Of a stretch of 64,000 nt of DNA, positions 46,765 through 57,156 are shown piece by piece (the first letter of the stretch is position 1; each line of letters begins with the position of its first letter). Under the pieces are notes generated by a model, which saw nothing but the letters and a program-made list of their open reading frames with translations, was not told where the DNA came from and did no database searches. The stretch is taken from NCBI RefSeq assembly GCF_008728515.1, contig NC_044977.1, forward strand, positions 187,849,987 to 187,913,986, read 5' to 3'. The position numbers and the translations under genes were made by a program. This stretch comes from Papio anubis (taxonomy: Eukaryota > Chordata > Mammalia > Primates > Cercopithecidae).

Positions 46765-48335
46765 CAACAAAACTTTTCCAACGAGGTCATTGACAGGAAA
46801 ATATACAGAAGCAAGTCTTACCGTGATATAAAGGTGAGTGTCTTGACTCCACATTCCAAATGTCTGTTCTCTCACCCCATCTCCATTTAGATGCTCCTTG
46901 TTTGTTATATTTCTTAACTTCTCTGTTTCTCATTTAATAAGAACGTTAAATAAAATAAAGCATGAGAAATTTAGCACTTGAAGTAATATATAGTAAACAT
47001 TCAGGAAGTATTAACTGTAGTCATTGTCATCATTATATTAACTCTCAACATCATTATTATTATCACTTCTTTACATTGTTATATAGAAAAAATTAATAGG
47101 GAGAATTTAGCTTAGTATGAGAAAGAACATGATCCGAGCCTAACATCTAAGATACTAGATTCAAAACCTTAGCTAATAATGCAGAATGTGCAACAGTAGA
47201 GAAATTATAGTTATCATTAATGTATTATATATTTTAAAATAGCTAGAAGGGAATAATTGTAATGTTCCCAACACAAAAGATAAATGTTTGAGTTGCCCAA
47301 AATCCCAATTACCCTGATTTAATCATTACACATTTTATACATGTATTAAAATATCACATGTTCCCCCAAATATGTACAACTGTGATATAGAAGTTTAAAA
47401 AGTACAGAATGTGCAATTACCTCGACTATTTGTTTTGCATATTTTCCTCAATTGTGCGTGGCCCTTTAAAAAGATATTGGAGAAAGGAATGGACGTTTCT
47501 AACAATGTGAGAAAGAAATTTAATAAAGTTTAATAACTATTCCTCATTAAAATGCTGAGAAATCCAAAATAGAAGGGTATTTTTCATGTGATGAAAAGTG
47601 ACTGTTATTCTGAAATCCAGTAGCAAATATTATACTTAACAGAGAAACACTGGTGGCTCAGCTCTTCAGTTTGGAACAAACAACAATAAGACAAATTAAT
47701 AAGAGCTACTGGCAAGAGAGACACTATAATCATTTTCCAATAACAACTTCTTTTTCTTCAATACTCTAGAATTTCTGCTGAATAGCTCTTGGAATTAATG
47801 AGGGGGCATAAATAATATCATAACTTAGACCGAAATAAATTCCTGATGTATTTAATTTCAAAAGTAAAATGGCTTAACTGAAAGGAAATTTTTAGACTAA
47901 TATTTTCTAAGATAAAGAAACACATGCTAAACATAATTCCAATGGGAGAAGTCACCAGAGATAGAATCCAAACATTTTATTGCGTTGCAAATTTTCAAAT
48001 CTGTATCTTCAAACAAAAACAAAATGAAAAATTGTAAAATAGGAGAAACATTTGCAAAAAGCATTGTATAAAAACAGCTAAATTTCTTGGTAATTAGAGT
48101 TAATAAAAATTCATAAGAATACAAATATTCCTTTATGTCAATGAAACAGTTATGGCTTTCTGATTTATAAAATATATAGTTAATGCATATATAAAAATAA
48201 ATAGTAATTAAAGGAAACATAAACTAAAAATATAATTTTTACTTCAGATACTGCTAAATATTTCTTAAAATATACAAATTATTCTTCACAATAGTATGTT
48301 GTTAGTACAGCACACTCATATTGATACTGATATTT
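46765..48335. other. Unassigned AT-rich intergenic DNA
   Basis: No gene or recognised repeat in about 1.6 kb. A 97-codon minus open frame (47927-48220) is AT-rich with no domain. Confidence 0.4.
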
Positions 48336-48339
48336 ATCA

Positions 48340-48560
48340 GTTATTAAATCTTTTGCATACAGCATATTTATGTAAATTCTATTACTTCATTAAATATTCA
48401 AAACATATGAAGTAGGTATTTTGTTTGTATAACTTTACAAACATAAATAAATAAAGAAACACAGAGCAATTAAAAACTTGCCCAAGCATGCAGTTAGCTG
48501 AAGGGAAATTGGGGCTTTAACTCATGTGGTCTGATTAAAGATTCTACCTCATTAATTACA
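48340..48560 (-). repeat. MIR SINE fragment
   Basis: 'aagtaggtattttgtttgtataac', 'aaacacagagcaatt', 'cttgcccaagcatgcagttagc' and 'ttggggctttaactcatgtggtctga' follow the MIR minus pattern. Confidence 0.6.
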
Positions 48561-48736
48561 ATACTACCCTGATTTAAAAAATGCATACTTCTCTGAAAAG
48601 AATTTAAGTGCAAAGTCAAAGATTTAAAAAAAAATTATTTAATTCCTTAATTTAATTTCTTGATCTTATATCCCAAGTATACAAACATATAAAGGAAGTC
48701 TTATGCCTAAAGATGAATAACAGCGTAATTAATTAA

Positions 48737-48783
48737 TTTTATTTTATTTTATTTTATTCTATTTTATTTATTTATTTATTTAT
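48737..48783. repeat. (TTTTA)n / (TTTA)n tract
   Basis: Simple repeat 'attttattttatttta...' passing into 'tttatttatttatt', directly at the tail end of the following minus-strand Alu. It is probably the expanded Alu tail. Confidence 0.9.
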
Positions 48784-49069
48784 TTTGAGACGCAGTCTCT
48801 CGCTCTGTCACCCAGGCTGGAGTGCAGTCGTGAAATCTCAGCTCACTGCAACCTCTGTCTCCCAGGTTCAAGTGATTCTCCTGCCTCAGCCTCCCGAGTA
48901 GCTGGGACTACAGGCACACACCACCCTGCCCAGCTAATTTTTTGTAGTTTTAGTAGAGATGGTGTTTCTCCGTGTTAGCCAGGATGGTCTCCAACTCCTG
49001 ACTTCGTGATCCGCCCTCCTCGGCCTCCCAAAGTGCTGGGATTTCAGGCGTGAGCCACCGCGCGCAGTC
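48784..49069 (-). mobile_element. AluS/Y-type SINE
   Basis: Minus-strand Alu beginning 'TTTGAGACGCAGTCTC', both arms, 5' end 'CACCGCGCGCAGTC'. Its A tail is the simple repeat at 48737. Confidence 0.93.
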
Positions 49070-49815
49070 AACATGATTTATTTTTAAAAGTGAAAACAAA
49101 CCAAATGTCTAATATTGAAAAGTTTAATAAACAAGTATATACAATTCATGAAATATTATTCAATAATCAGTGTGTATAATAGAAATTTTCACTGTTACAA
49201 AAAACGTGATCAATATGTAACAACATAAGAATGATGCAAGAAAGCACAGGATTAATAAATGCAAAATTCAGAATAATTGTTCACTCTTGGGGTTAAAAAA
49301 ATTTACAATATTCAATTTAAATTACACATTGGATACAAGTTCTTCATCTTACTATTATTTATACCTTTCACCAATGTTAAATGAAAATAGGAATAGAAAT
49401 ATTCATTTGTGTGTATTACACTGTTTATAAAACACTATAAAGGCAAAATGTAATATAAAGTGATGTATTCAACATGTAAAAATATAAATACCTTGGTAAA
49501 AATTGAAATAAATAACCCAAGAGTTTCATGGACTTGTTCTCAATACTTACATTGTAGTGCTTTCCAATTGTTATATTACTCAGTGTACCCATTATTTATA
49601 TTGAATGTATCAGATTTCCCATTTCTGATAGTGGCAACTCACCTATCATTGAAAACAACAGAAAATAACAAAGAAGCCACAAAGCACTGAAAATCTGGGA
49701 AACAATCACAAGGCTAGAGCCTAAGAGGAGAAAATAAAGCACTAGGTTGAGGGTAAACGTCATTTTTGCGCTACAGTGGCTTACGTAATTGAATGGGAAT
49801 TTGACTTTTAAAAAT
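49070..49815. other. Unassigned AT-rich intergenic DNA
   Basis: Nothing recognised. Confidence 0.4.
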
Positions 49816-49817
49816 TT

Positions 49818-49965
49818 TTCATTTGGAAATGTTGTCCCACTCTGTTGCCCGGGCTTGAATGCAGCGGCTATTCACAGGTGTGATCACAGTGCACTGCAGC
49901 CTGGAACTTCTGGCTATTGGGGATCCTCCACCTCAGCCTCCTGAAGAGCTGGGACTACAGGTCTG
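49818..49965 (-). mobile_element. Free left Alu monomer (FLAM)
   Basis: A single arm with the plus-strand text 'GTTGCCCGGGCTTGAATGCAG' then 'CGGCTATTCACAGGTGTGATCACAGTGC'. The 'GGCTATTCACAGG' block is the reverse complement of the 7SL-like 'CCTGTGAATAGCC' kept in FLAM and lost from dimeric Alus. This is a fossil Alu precursor. Confidence 0.85.
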
Positions 49966-50154
49966 TAATATAGGGCCCGAGTTTGGCAGTGAAAAATACA
50001 GCAAACTTCAAGAACTACCAACTGGGGAGCCTTCTTAGGGGACAAAGGCATGCTTTCAGGACAACTATGAATCAGATAAAAACTATCCAATCCATGTAAG
50101 CAACTACACAGCAGTGTGGAAGATTGCTCTGACTCCTACACATCCCCTTGGTCC

Positions 50155-50275
50155 TAGAAAGGTGAAATGACTTTTTCAAGGTAACGAATGAATCTAGTCA
50201 GGAGAAAAATTAAGCCCTGAACCTAAGTGTGGTTATTAAATCCTAGTGCTGTTTGTGCTAACCACAATTGTAGGG
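50155..50275 (-). repeat. MIR SINE fragment
   Basis: 'gaaatgactttttcaaggtaac', then 'gtcaggagaaaaattaagccctgaacc' and 'gtgctaaccac' follow the MIR minus pattern. Confidence 0.5.
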
Positions 50276-50849
50276 GGAAAAATAGTATCTTTTTGACTTT
50301 TTATTTTTTATTTCAAATCTGCTATAGTGAGTGGCATCCCCCCCTTTATTTATATTCCAGATGAATATTAAATAAGTAAAGCCCAATGCTAAAATGTCTT
50401 CAGAGAGCTCATAATTGAATGTCTAAAAAGCAATAATGACTGGTGTGTTACTAATCACAGTGCTACCTATTTCCTTGTGTAAAAGTTGTACAGTCTTCTA
50501 TCCCTGACATAGAGGGTTTTAAAAATATTTTAAAACTAAAATACTTCTTTCCAAACTAGGATAAGTGTTATACATAAAGAATTCTCAGTAGCATTTTCCC
50601 AGCCATTTCCAGCTATCAATATGTCTCCAAAATGTCAGGGTCAAGGAAAATTGTATTTCCCCATAATGATAGACATAGTATTTTCAAATTTAAACAAAAG
50701 TTAAGATAACATACCTGCAGAGACTCAAATGCAATGTATTTAGAAACATTAAAGCTTAGATTTCCAACGGCATAAAAAGAATGGTCATAGAGATACAGGA
50801 ATGCCTACCTGATCCCAAAGCCATGGTTCAAAGCCTTCCCCATTTAGGT

Positions 50850-51037
50850 CAATGATTCTCACCTGGGAGACGAGGGAGATTTTGCTCCTTGAAAGAAATT
50901 TGGCAATGTATGGAAACTTTTTGGGGTATCAAAACTGGAGGTGTGATATTGGCTTGGCATTTAGTAGGTAGAGGCCAAGGGTGTTGCTCAACATCCTACA
51001 ACACACAAGAGTGCTCCCCCTATACAAGAAATATCTG
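50850..51037 (+). mobile_element. MER5A hAT element, left part
   Basis: 'CAATGATTCTCACCTGGGAG' (terminal repeat) followed by 'TTTGGCAATGTATGGAAACTTTTTGG', 'GGCATTTAGTAGGTAGAGGCCAAGGGTGTTGCTCAACATCCTACAACACACAAGAG'. This fits MER5A closely. It is cut by an Alu monomer. Confidence 0.85.
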
Positions 51038-51178
51038 CCTAGTGGGGTGGCTTGTGTCTGTAACCTCAGCTGCCTGAAAGGCTAAGCCAGAAGTTTGAAG
51101 CTGCATTGAGCTGTGATCACACCACTGTGCTCCAGCCTAGGTCATAGGGTGTGACCTTATCTCTGAAAAAAAACAAAA
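51038..51178 (+). mobile_element. Free Alu monomer (FRAM/FLAM type)
   Basis: One arm: 'GTAACCTCAGCTGCCTGAAAGGC', 'AGTTTGAAGCTGCATTGAGCTGTGATCACACCACTGTGCTCCAGCC', and an A-rich tail. It lies inside MER5A. Confidence 0.75.
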
Positions 51179-51223
51179 TTATCCGGCCAAATATTTTATT
51201 AGTGCTTAGGCTGGAAAACCCTG
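51179..51223 (+). mobile_element. MER5A hAT element, right part
   Basis: 'TATCCGGCCAAATATTTTATTAGTGC' and the terminal 'GGAAAACCCTG' finish the MER5A interrupted at 51038. Confidence 0.8.
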
Positions 51224-51690
51224 CTTTAGGCTGAATTTGTCACGGATTATTTCCTGCAGACTTAAGTTAAATATAAGTCATTCAGGGATGACTTTTTCAT
51301 GATTTTTCACTTATTTCCAAGTCTTCATGTTTTCCTGTGGAAGAACTTCCCTGGAATAATCTTTTGGTCAATCCTGGTCTCTTCCTTTACCATTTGTTCT
51401 CGGTTCCTGGAAAGAGGAGAGGTAACTTTCTGGTTAGCAAATTTGGAAAGAGGAACTAGCCATGCTCAGTTGAACTTCAACTTTCCTGCTTTTTCAGAAG
51501 CATATTGCCAACAAAAAACATACATTCTAGGCATTCTCCACTTCTCCATGGCTAGTTACAAAGGCATCCATATCAGGTAGGCCTACAATTATCCAGCCAA
51601 ATTGTTTAACTACAGTGCAGCAAGACAATTGTCTACAGTCTGGCTAAACCAAAAACCCAAGCCATTAAGCGGATTTATTTATCTGCATCT
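51224..51690. other. Unassigned intergenic DNA
   Basis: Nothing recognised. A 93-codon open frame at 51299-51580 (plus) has no domain. Confidence 0.4.
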
Positions 51691-51699
51691 TTTGGATTC

Positions 51700-52090
51700 C
51701 TCTGTCCTATTTAACAACAGACTGGTTCAGAACTCAGGTAAATAAGAGGGATTTAATCATTGTACCCTCTTTAATTTCTATAATCCCTATTTTCCCAAGT
51801 CTTTTAACAATTTAGTCTTCTCTATATTTAGATTGCTTCCTTGATGGTTTTGTTCATCATTGCCTTATTTTCTGAACTAGTACAATCACCCAGTCTACCC
51901 CTATTCCTCTTGGTCTTCATGGCTCCTCCAAATTAATCTTTTCATACCACAGTTCTGATATGGGGAGTCGTTTGTTTCACAGCCTTCAAATGTTTCTCTT
52001 CAATTCTATTCACACAAATACCCAAATTTAGCATTAATTTCAAGGACCCTTTTAACTTGTTCTAACCTACACCTCAAATCTACATTTCAA
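51700..52090 (+). mobile_element. Probable L2 LINE fragment
   Basis: Pyrimidine-rich, with 'attgccttattttctgaactagtacaatcacc', 'accacagttctgatatgggg' and 'cacagccttcaaatgtttctcttc'. Weak L2 similarity only. Confidence 0.35.
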
Positions 52091-52159
52091 TAAAATTAGA
52101 ACAATCATTATTCTTTTTACGTTTTATAGATGACCATTACCAGACTGGCAATAGTGTAA

Positions 52160-52330
52160 ATTTAGTCTTTAATGGGATCATAGGCAAATGACTTAAACTC
52201 TTTGTGCCTCTATGTTCTCATAATACAAAGGGTTAATTATGTCTATTTTCTTCTAACAGAATAATGAGGATGATTTTTAAAATTCGTAAATGTGCTGTTA
52301 ACTTATATGCAAATGTGGAAGGCTAATATA
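52160..52330 (+). repeat. MIR SINE fragment
   Basis: 'gatcataggcaaatgacttaaactctttgtgcctctatgttctcataatacaaagggttaatta' has the MIR core order. Confidence 0.6.
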
Positions 52331-53130
52331 ACACTAAGGAAATGTGCATAGCTCAAATACATATAGACAGAATTTTGATTGTAACTGTCAAAGATTGGCA
52401 GGACTCCTAATTATCATTTCTTATATTTAATCTGCAGAAAATTGATACTAAAGATTTGAATTCTAGCATTTCATAATCATGTCATACATTTTGTACTATG
52501 GTAACTTTTTGTCTTTGCTTTTCCTTTTAACAGAAAAGTGAAAAATTACAAATTGTCAGTGTTTTTTAAGTGTGTATTTATAGGGTTTATGTAGATTTTG
52601 AAGTTAATATTTCCTTTAAGATAGATGTGTCTAGAGCCTTGAGCATTCACACATCAGAGCAGTGAATAATGTTTGCTAATTACATAATGCTTTTCCTCAG
52701 AGAGCTCAAAGCACCTTATATATTACAAAACCATGCAAATTAATACCTATCATGAACTCAGAAACTAAATACAATCAAGCAAAAATGTTAATTTAAAAAA
52801 GAGAGTCTGACAAAACTACTGCACATTTTCCAATGATAATGATGACAAACAAATATAAACTCACTATTACAAGCCATGAATTACTCTTTTTTGATGAGAG
52901 GAGTCTCAATTCTTCCAAATATCCATGGAAATTAATTATTATTATCCCCTTTATCTCTGTTCACATATAAATGGACTAAGAATCTGAGAGGTTGTGTGAT
53001 ATGCTGAAAGCCTTCTAACTATTATATAGTAACCTTAGAATTCATATCTATAACTCACTCCATAGCCCTCACATATATCCATAATCCTACTAAATCTTTA
53101 AGACTACACATGCAATTTTTCAAAGCTATC
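52331..53130. other. Unassigned intergenic DNA with a weak MIR-like stretch
   Basis: About 52960-53090 ('ctaagaatctgagaggttgtgtgatatgc...') could be a MIR on the minus strand. Nothing else is clear. Confidence 0.35.
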
Positions 53131-53131
53131 C

Positions 53132-53725
53132 CTAGAATAGACCCAAAGTGTCGTTCTGCTTTGAAACTGAAAGCGTCAACAACAATTCAGCAAATGTCTC
53201 CATAGACCAGCGAGAAGGGTTGGAATTCAGACAAGTCAGGTGATTAATCAACGTCAGGTACCATATTTGCAGTAGGTCAACTATTACAACCCTTTGGTTC
53301 TGAGTCCCAAGCCAGTAACTTTTTTTTTTTTTTTTTTGGCCGAGGAGTGGCGGAGGCATTCTGGTGAAGAAAAAAGTATTGTCTACCTGGATACAGATAT
53401 AACTTCTATGTAGTGAACACAGAACAACTAAAATTGAAACCTCCTTGAGGCTGGAAGGCATAAGGTAGAATGCAGCATTTCCTAAACGTGAGCAGCCAAG
53501 GAAGAGTGGGACCCTCCGCTGAGGTGGGGCTCTGCAGTTGGTGAAGGAAGGAAGAAAGGAAGAAGACAGGGAAAGAGGAGGGAATATCATAGATAAAAAG
53601 GACTTTACCTCAAAGGAGTCAATCTTTCTGGTAACACTGAACCCAAAACATATTTTTTCCTCCCTCAAGCTTGGGGAAGAAAAATTCATTTTCTTGGAAG
53701 ACGATGGCACCCCTTTGTAAAGCAC
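53132..53725 (-). CDS. Longest open frame in the window; coding status doubtful
   Basis: A 197-codon ATG-to-stop frame, the longest in the window. Its N-terminal part lies in the 330-bp duplicated segment (53656-53985). Codons near 53320-53336 are a run of lysine from a T-rich stretch on the plus strand. Composition is rich in Ser, Leu and Phe with no recognised domain, membrane pattern or splice context. The second duplicate (55667) supports only the first part. I consider it more likely incidental than a gene. Confidence 0.12.
   Translation of the reverse strand: MLYKGVPSSSKKMNFSSPSLREEKICFGFSVTRKIDSFEVKSFLSMIFPPLSLSSSFLPSFTNCRAPPQRRVPLFLGCSRLGNAAFYLMPSSLKEVSILVVLCSLHRSYICIQVDNTFFFTRMPPPLLGQKKKKKSYWLGTQNQRVVIVDLLQIWYLTLINHLTCLNSNPSRWSMETFAELLLTLSVSKQNDTLGLF
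53319..53336. repeat. Poly(T) run followed by a short GC-rich stretch
   Basis: About 18 T, then 'GGCCGAGGAGTGGCGGAGG'. On the minus strand this is a GC-rich end followed by an A tail, which could mark a retrocopy whose body I cannot identify. Confidence 0.5.
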
Positions 53726-53985
53726 TCATAAGAGGAGTGTTGCTGAGCTTCCTGGCTTGGTAAGCATGTGTACATTTGAGAAAACATCTCCTGTACTTGA
53801 GCATTTGGACAGATCAGTTCAACAGCTACTGACAAGAAGAATCAATTGGATTGATATAAATGCAGCTGATGAGATCTTATACTTGAGGCAGAAAGACATT
53901 TGTATTAAAGAATTTTGATTAAATTCTAGCCAAAGCCTTGAGAACTCTCTATAACTAATGAATCATGTAAGGATATTACTAGTCT
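53656..53985 (+). repeat. 330-bp direct duplication, copy 1
   Basis: Matches 55667-55996 with no indel, at a constant offset of 2,011 bases. I count about nine mismatches, roughly 97% identity. Neither boundary is a known repeat edge. The copy contains a short ATG frame with a strong start context (53704-53763), a hydrophobic stretch and a 'GTAAGC' at 53760, which could serve as a splice donor. No gene name is proposed. Confidence 0.95.
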
Positions 53986-55666
53986 GGTATGAGATCATGT
54001 GATAAATAGGAACAAAAAAGAAATGTAAACCAAAAAGGAGAATGCAAACCGTAACCATGAGAAATTGGCACTCTAACAAATCTGGGCACAGGGCTTTAAA
54101 TGCACTTTGAGATTGGACTGATTTTTTAATAGTAAAACCACTGTGTAGCTATGAGAGAATATTATTTATAATTCTGTCTGCTATAACTGCGTGTGTGCAG
54201 TTAATTGCTAGAAAATTGTCTATAGTCAATTCCTATTCTCCCAAACAGCTTGACGTATAACAGCACCTTTAAATTTTTAAGAAAAGAAACCAGAGAATAT
54301 GCAAACTTACATTTTTAGTCTAAACCATAGTACCTAGATGAAGCTGGGTTTGGCAGCAGCTGTAACCCAGTCACAGGTTGGGTCCTCTGAACGCAGATAC
54401 TAAGTCAGAATTTCGGATGCAAGATGTTTTAAAGATCAACACGTGTGAAGGAAGGCGGGGGAAACAAAATTGGGCTGAAGAAGAAGTTGAACCGAGGTGC
54501 ACATGAGATAAAGCCTGGCCAATCTGGCAAGGAATTCTGAAGAGAGCAATGCCTCAGAATTTTCTCTGATCAGGCCAAAATAGCTAGGCCTTTCTACCTC
54601 TGCCTCCGTCAGTTATGCATGTGGACATCCTGGCAAGGGTCGACCTCAGGGAGGGGAGGAACCTGCCGTTAAGGCAGACACTGAAGATGTTGACAGCTGA
54701 CCTTACAGCTGGGCAGCAAGTCCTTCTTTGAAGAACTTTCTTGTAGTGCCATACAGAACTATACTAGAGCCTGAAGCAGAAAGAAATCTCCATAGTGTTT
54801 ATCCCATCTTTATTTTAATATTAATAGCTGCTATTTAATGCATTTGCATAACTTTTTAATTTTAAAAATATTGCATTAAAATATTTATCTTGGTTGCTGA
54901 GCTTTGGGCAGCTCCTTAAATTTTGCAACTCTACTCCCAGCACTACCTCGTTGTCTATGACATTCCTCATAGAAAAAGCATGGAAAGACCTATGTGCTCT
55001 CTCTTCCAGAAGGCACATTGTCTTCTGGGAGTTTTTAATCCAGTCGAGATATAACAGACAGTCTGTTATAACAGAAAACCATGTTGAACAGACTCAGAAA
55101 AAAATGACTTTATATCCCATTTCTACAAGCTCTGTAGAATAAATCATTCCACTTTCTATGTAGATTTCCTGTGATACCTATACCCTGATAGTCATAGCAC
55201 TCGAGATAATTTAAGAGGTACATGCCATATGGCCTACAAATATTAGAGAATTTTATTAGCCACATAACATCTACCATATAAATGGATATCAGGCAAAATG
55301 CTGACTGAGCCTGACTGAGAAACAAAAATATTCACAAAAATTTTAGAAGTACCAGTATTAGAATATTCTCCAGATGCTTTCAAATTCCATTTAATCCATC
55401 ATCAAGCCAACTCACATCAGGAAGGAGCAAGAGCAGAATTTTCTAGTGTGTCTTTTTTCAGGAGCCTTTTTTCCTTTAACATATCGTGATTTTTAAAGCC
55501 ACCATAAATTTAACTTTATATCCTAAAACATGACAGGTATTATTTCCTGTGAAGTAAAATGGCTATTTGACATAAAATAATTTTGAAATATTTCTCAATC
55601 AGGTTCCCTTACGAAGAAGGCCATCTTTTTCTCTTGTACCCTAGCCTTTACCCAGTCTTTCCTGTG
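53986..55666. other. Spacer between the two 330-bp copies
   Basis: Partly moderate-GC DNA (about 54340-54720) with no known repeat or gene signature. Part could be an unrecognised old LTR or DNA element. Confidence 0.4.
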
Positions 55667-55996
55667 TTTCCTCCCTCAAGCTTGGGGAAGAAAAATTCAT
55701 TTTCTTGGAAGACGATGGCACCCCTTTGTAAAGCACTCATAAGAGGAGTGTGGCTGAGCTTCCTGGCTTGGTAAGCATGTGTACATTTGAGAAAACATCT
55801 CCTGTACTTGAGTATTTGGACAGATCTGTTCAACAGCTAATGACAAGACGAATCAATTGAATTGATATAAATGCAGCTGATGAGATCTTGTACTTGAGGC
55901 AGAAAGACATTTGTATTAAAGAATTTTGATTAAATTCTAACCAAAGCCTTGAGAACTCTCTATAACTAGTGAATCATGTAAGGATATTACTAGTCT
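55667..55996 (+). repeat. 330-bp direct duplication, copy 2
   Basis: Matches 53656-53985. The equivalent short ATG frame (55715-55774, in frame with an upstream ATG at 55583 for 63 codons) and the 'GTAAGC' are conserved. Substitutions include a G-for-T in the hydrophobic part. Confidence 0.95.
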
Positions 55997-57155
55997 ACTA
56001 GTTAGCTCTAAGGCTTGAGTCAGAAAGAATATGGCCTGGAAAAAGCAAACACCTAGGCTGTCTCACCGATGGATGAAGAAAAACCTTGCATATCCAAAAA
56101 GAGAAAAGCAAAACAGAAACACATATATCTTCTGCCTAAGAGATTGTGGGAGAAGAAAGGATTCCACTGAGCCAACAAAGCAGAGGGTAGGGCAGTTCTG
56201 CCCGTCTGCCGTCTCCAGATCAAAGTGCCAGAAAAGAGACATGCTGGAGATGCTGAGAGGGATATGAAGGCAGAGAGGGCTTGGAAGGACCACTGTGTGT
56301 GTCAGTCCCAGGCCAGCCTGGAGCAGCCCCAGCCAAATGTACCCTGCAGTGTGGTACTATTAGGCTAAGAGAAGACTTCTTTTTGGCTTTTCCAATAGGA
56401 TGAGCAACTGTCCTGGTTTCCACAGAAATATCCCAGCTTTAGCATTGAAATTCTTGCTTCCTTGGAAACCTCTCAAGCTTAGGCAAGCCAAAATGGTTAG
56501 TTCTTCATCTTATTTCCCAAACCATACTTGCTTTATGTGCAACAGACTCAAGAATCCTGTGGTTTCACAGTGGTCTGATATACATGTGTCAGCAGTTTTA
56601 ATGGCATTTGTCCTTCCATGGAGTACACATCTTAGCACAGAATGAGGAAACCTCATGGCAATGTGTTGTCCTGGACAGCCTAAGCCAGGGACAATATGGG
56701 GCAGGTGGTAGATGATAGGCAGAAGTCATGTAGCACCAAAAAGAACCCAGATGATGCAAAGTCAGATAGGTAGCAGCACCAGGTCCCGTCTAAGACAAAA
56801 GAGAATAGATCGGAAGTTGAAGAATACCCATAGTTAAGAGAATCTAGAAGTTTCTATGTGGATTTGAGGACCTCCTTTTTTTTCTTCAAGCACATGGTAA
56901 ACTCTCTCATGCACCTATCACTTTGAGGAAAAATGTGCATATTTTTGTGAGGTGTGAAATGTTTGAAAGACTGAATATTTATCAGAAAGAGATTGAGTCA
57001 TGCAACCCTAATAAAATGACTTTTTCAAACAAAGATCAACAGTGGACATTGAAACTATTAAGTGAAATGATGACAGAGAGCAGAATAACTGCATGGATGC
57101 AAAATATCAACCCATAAAATATCTGGTTGCCAGGGGAAATCTAACTATACAAATT
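55997..57155. other. Unassigned intergenic DNA
   Basis: Nothing recognised. Moderate GC in 56100-56400. Open frames are 81 codons or fewer. Confidence 0.4.
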
Positions 57156-57156
57156 C

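Noticed and set aside
46419..46831. Overlapping frames of 104 and 124 codons
   Set aside because: Both are antisense translations of an AluS. Their text is the usual Alu-derived pattern.
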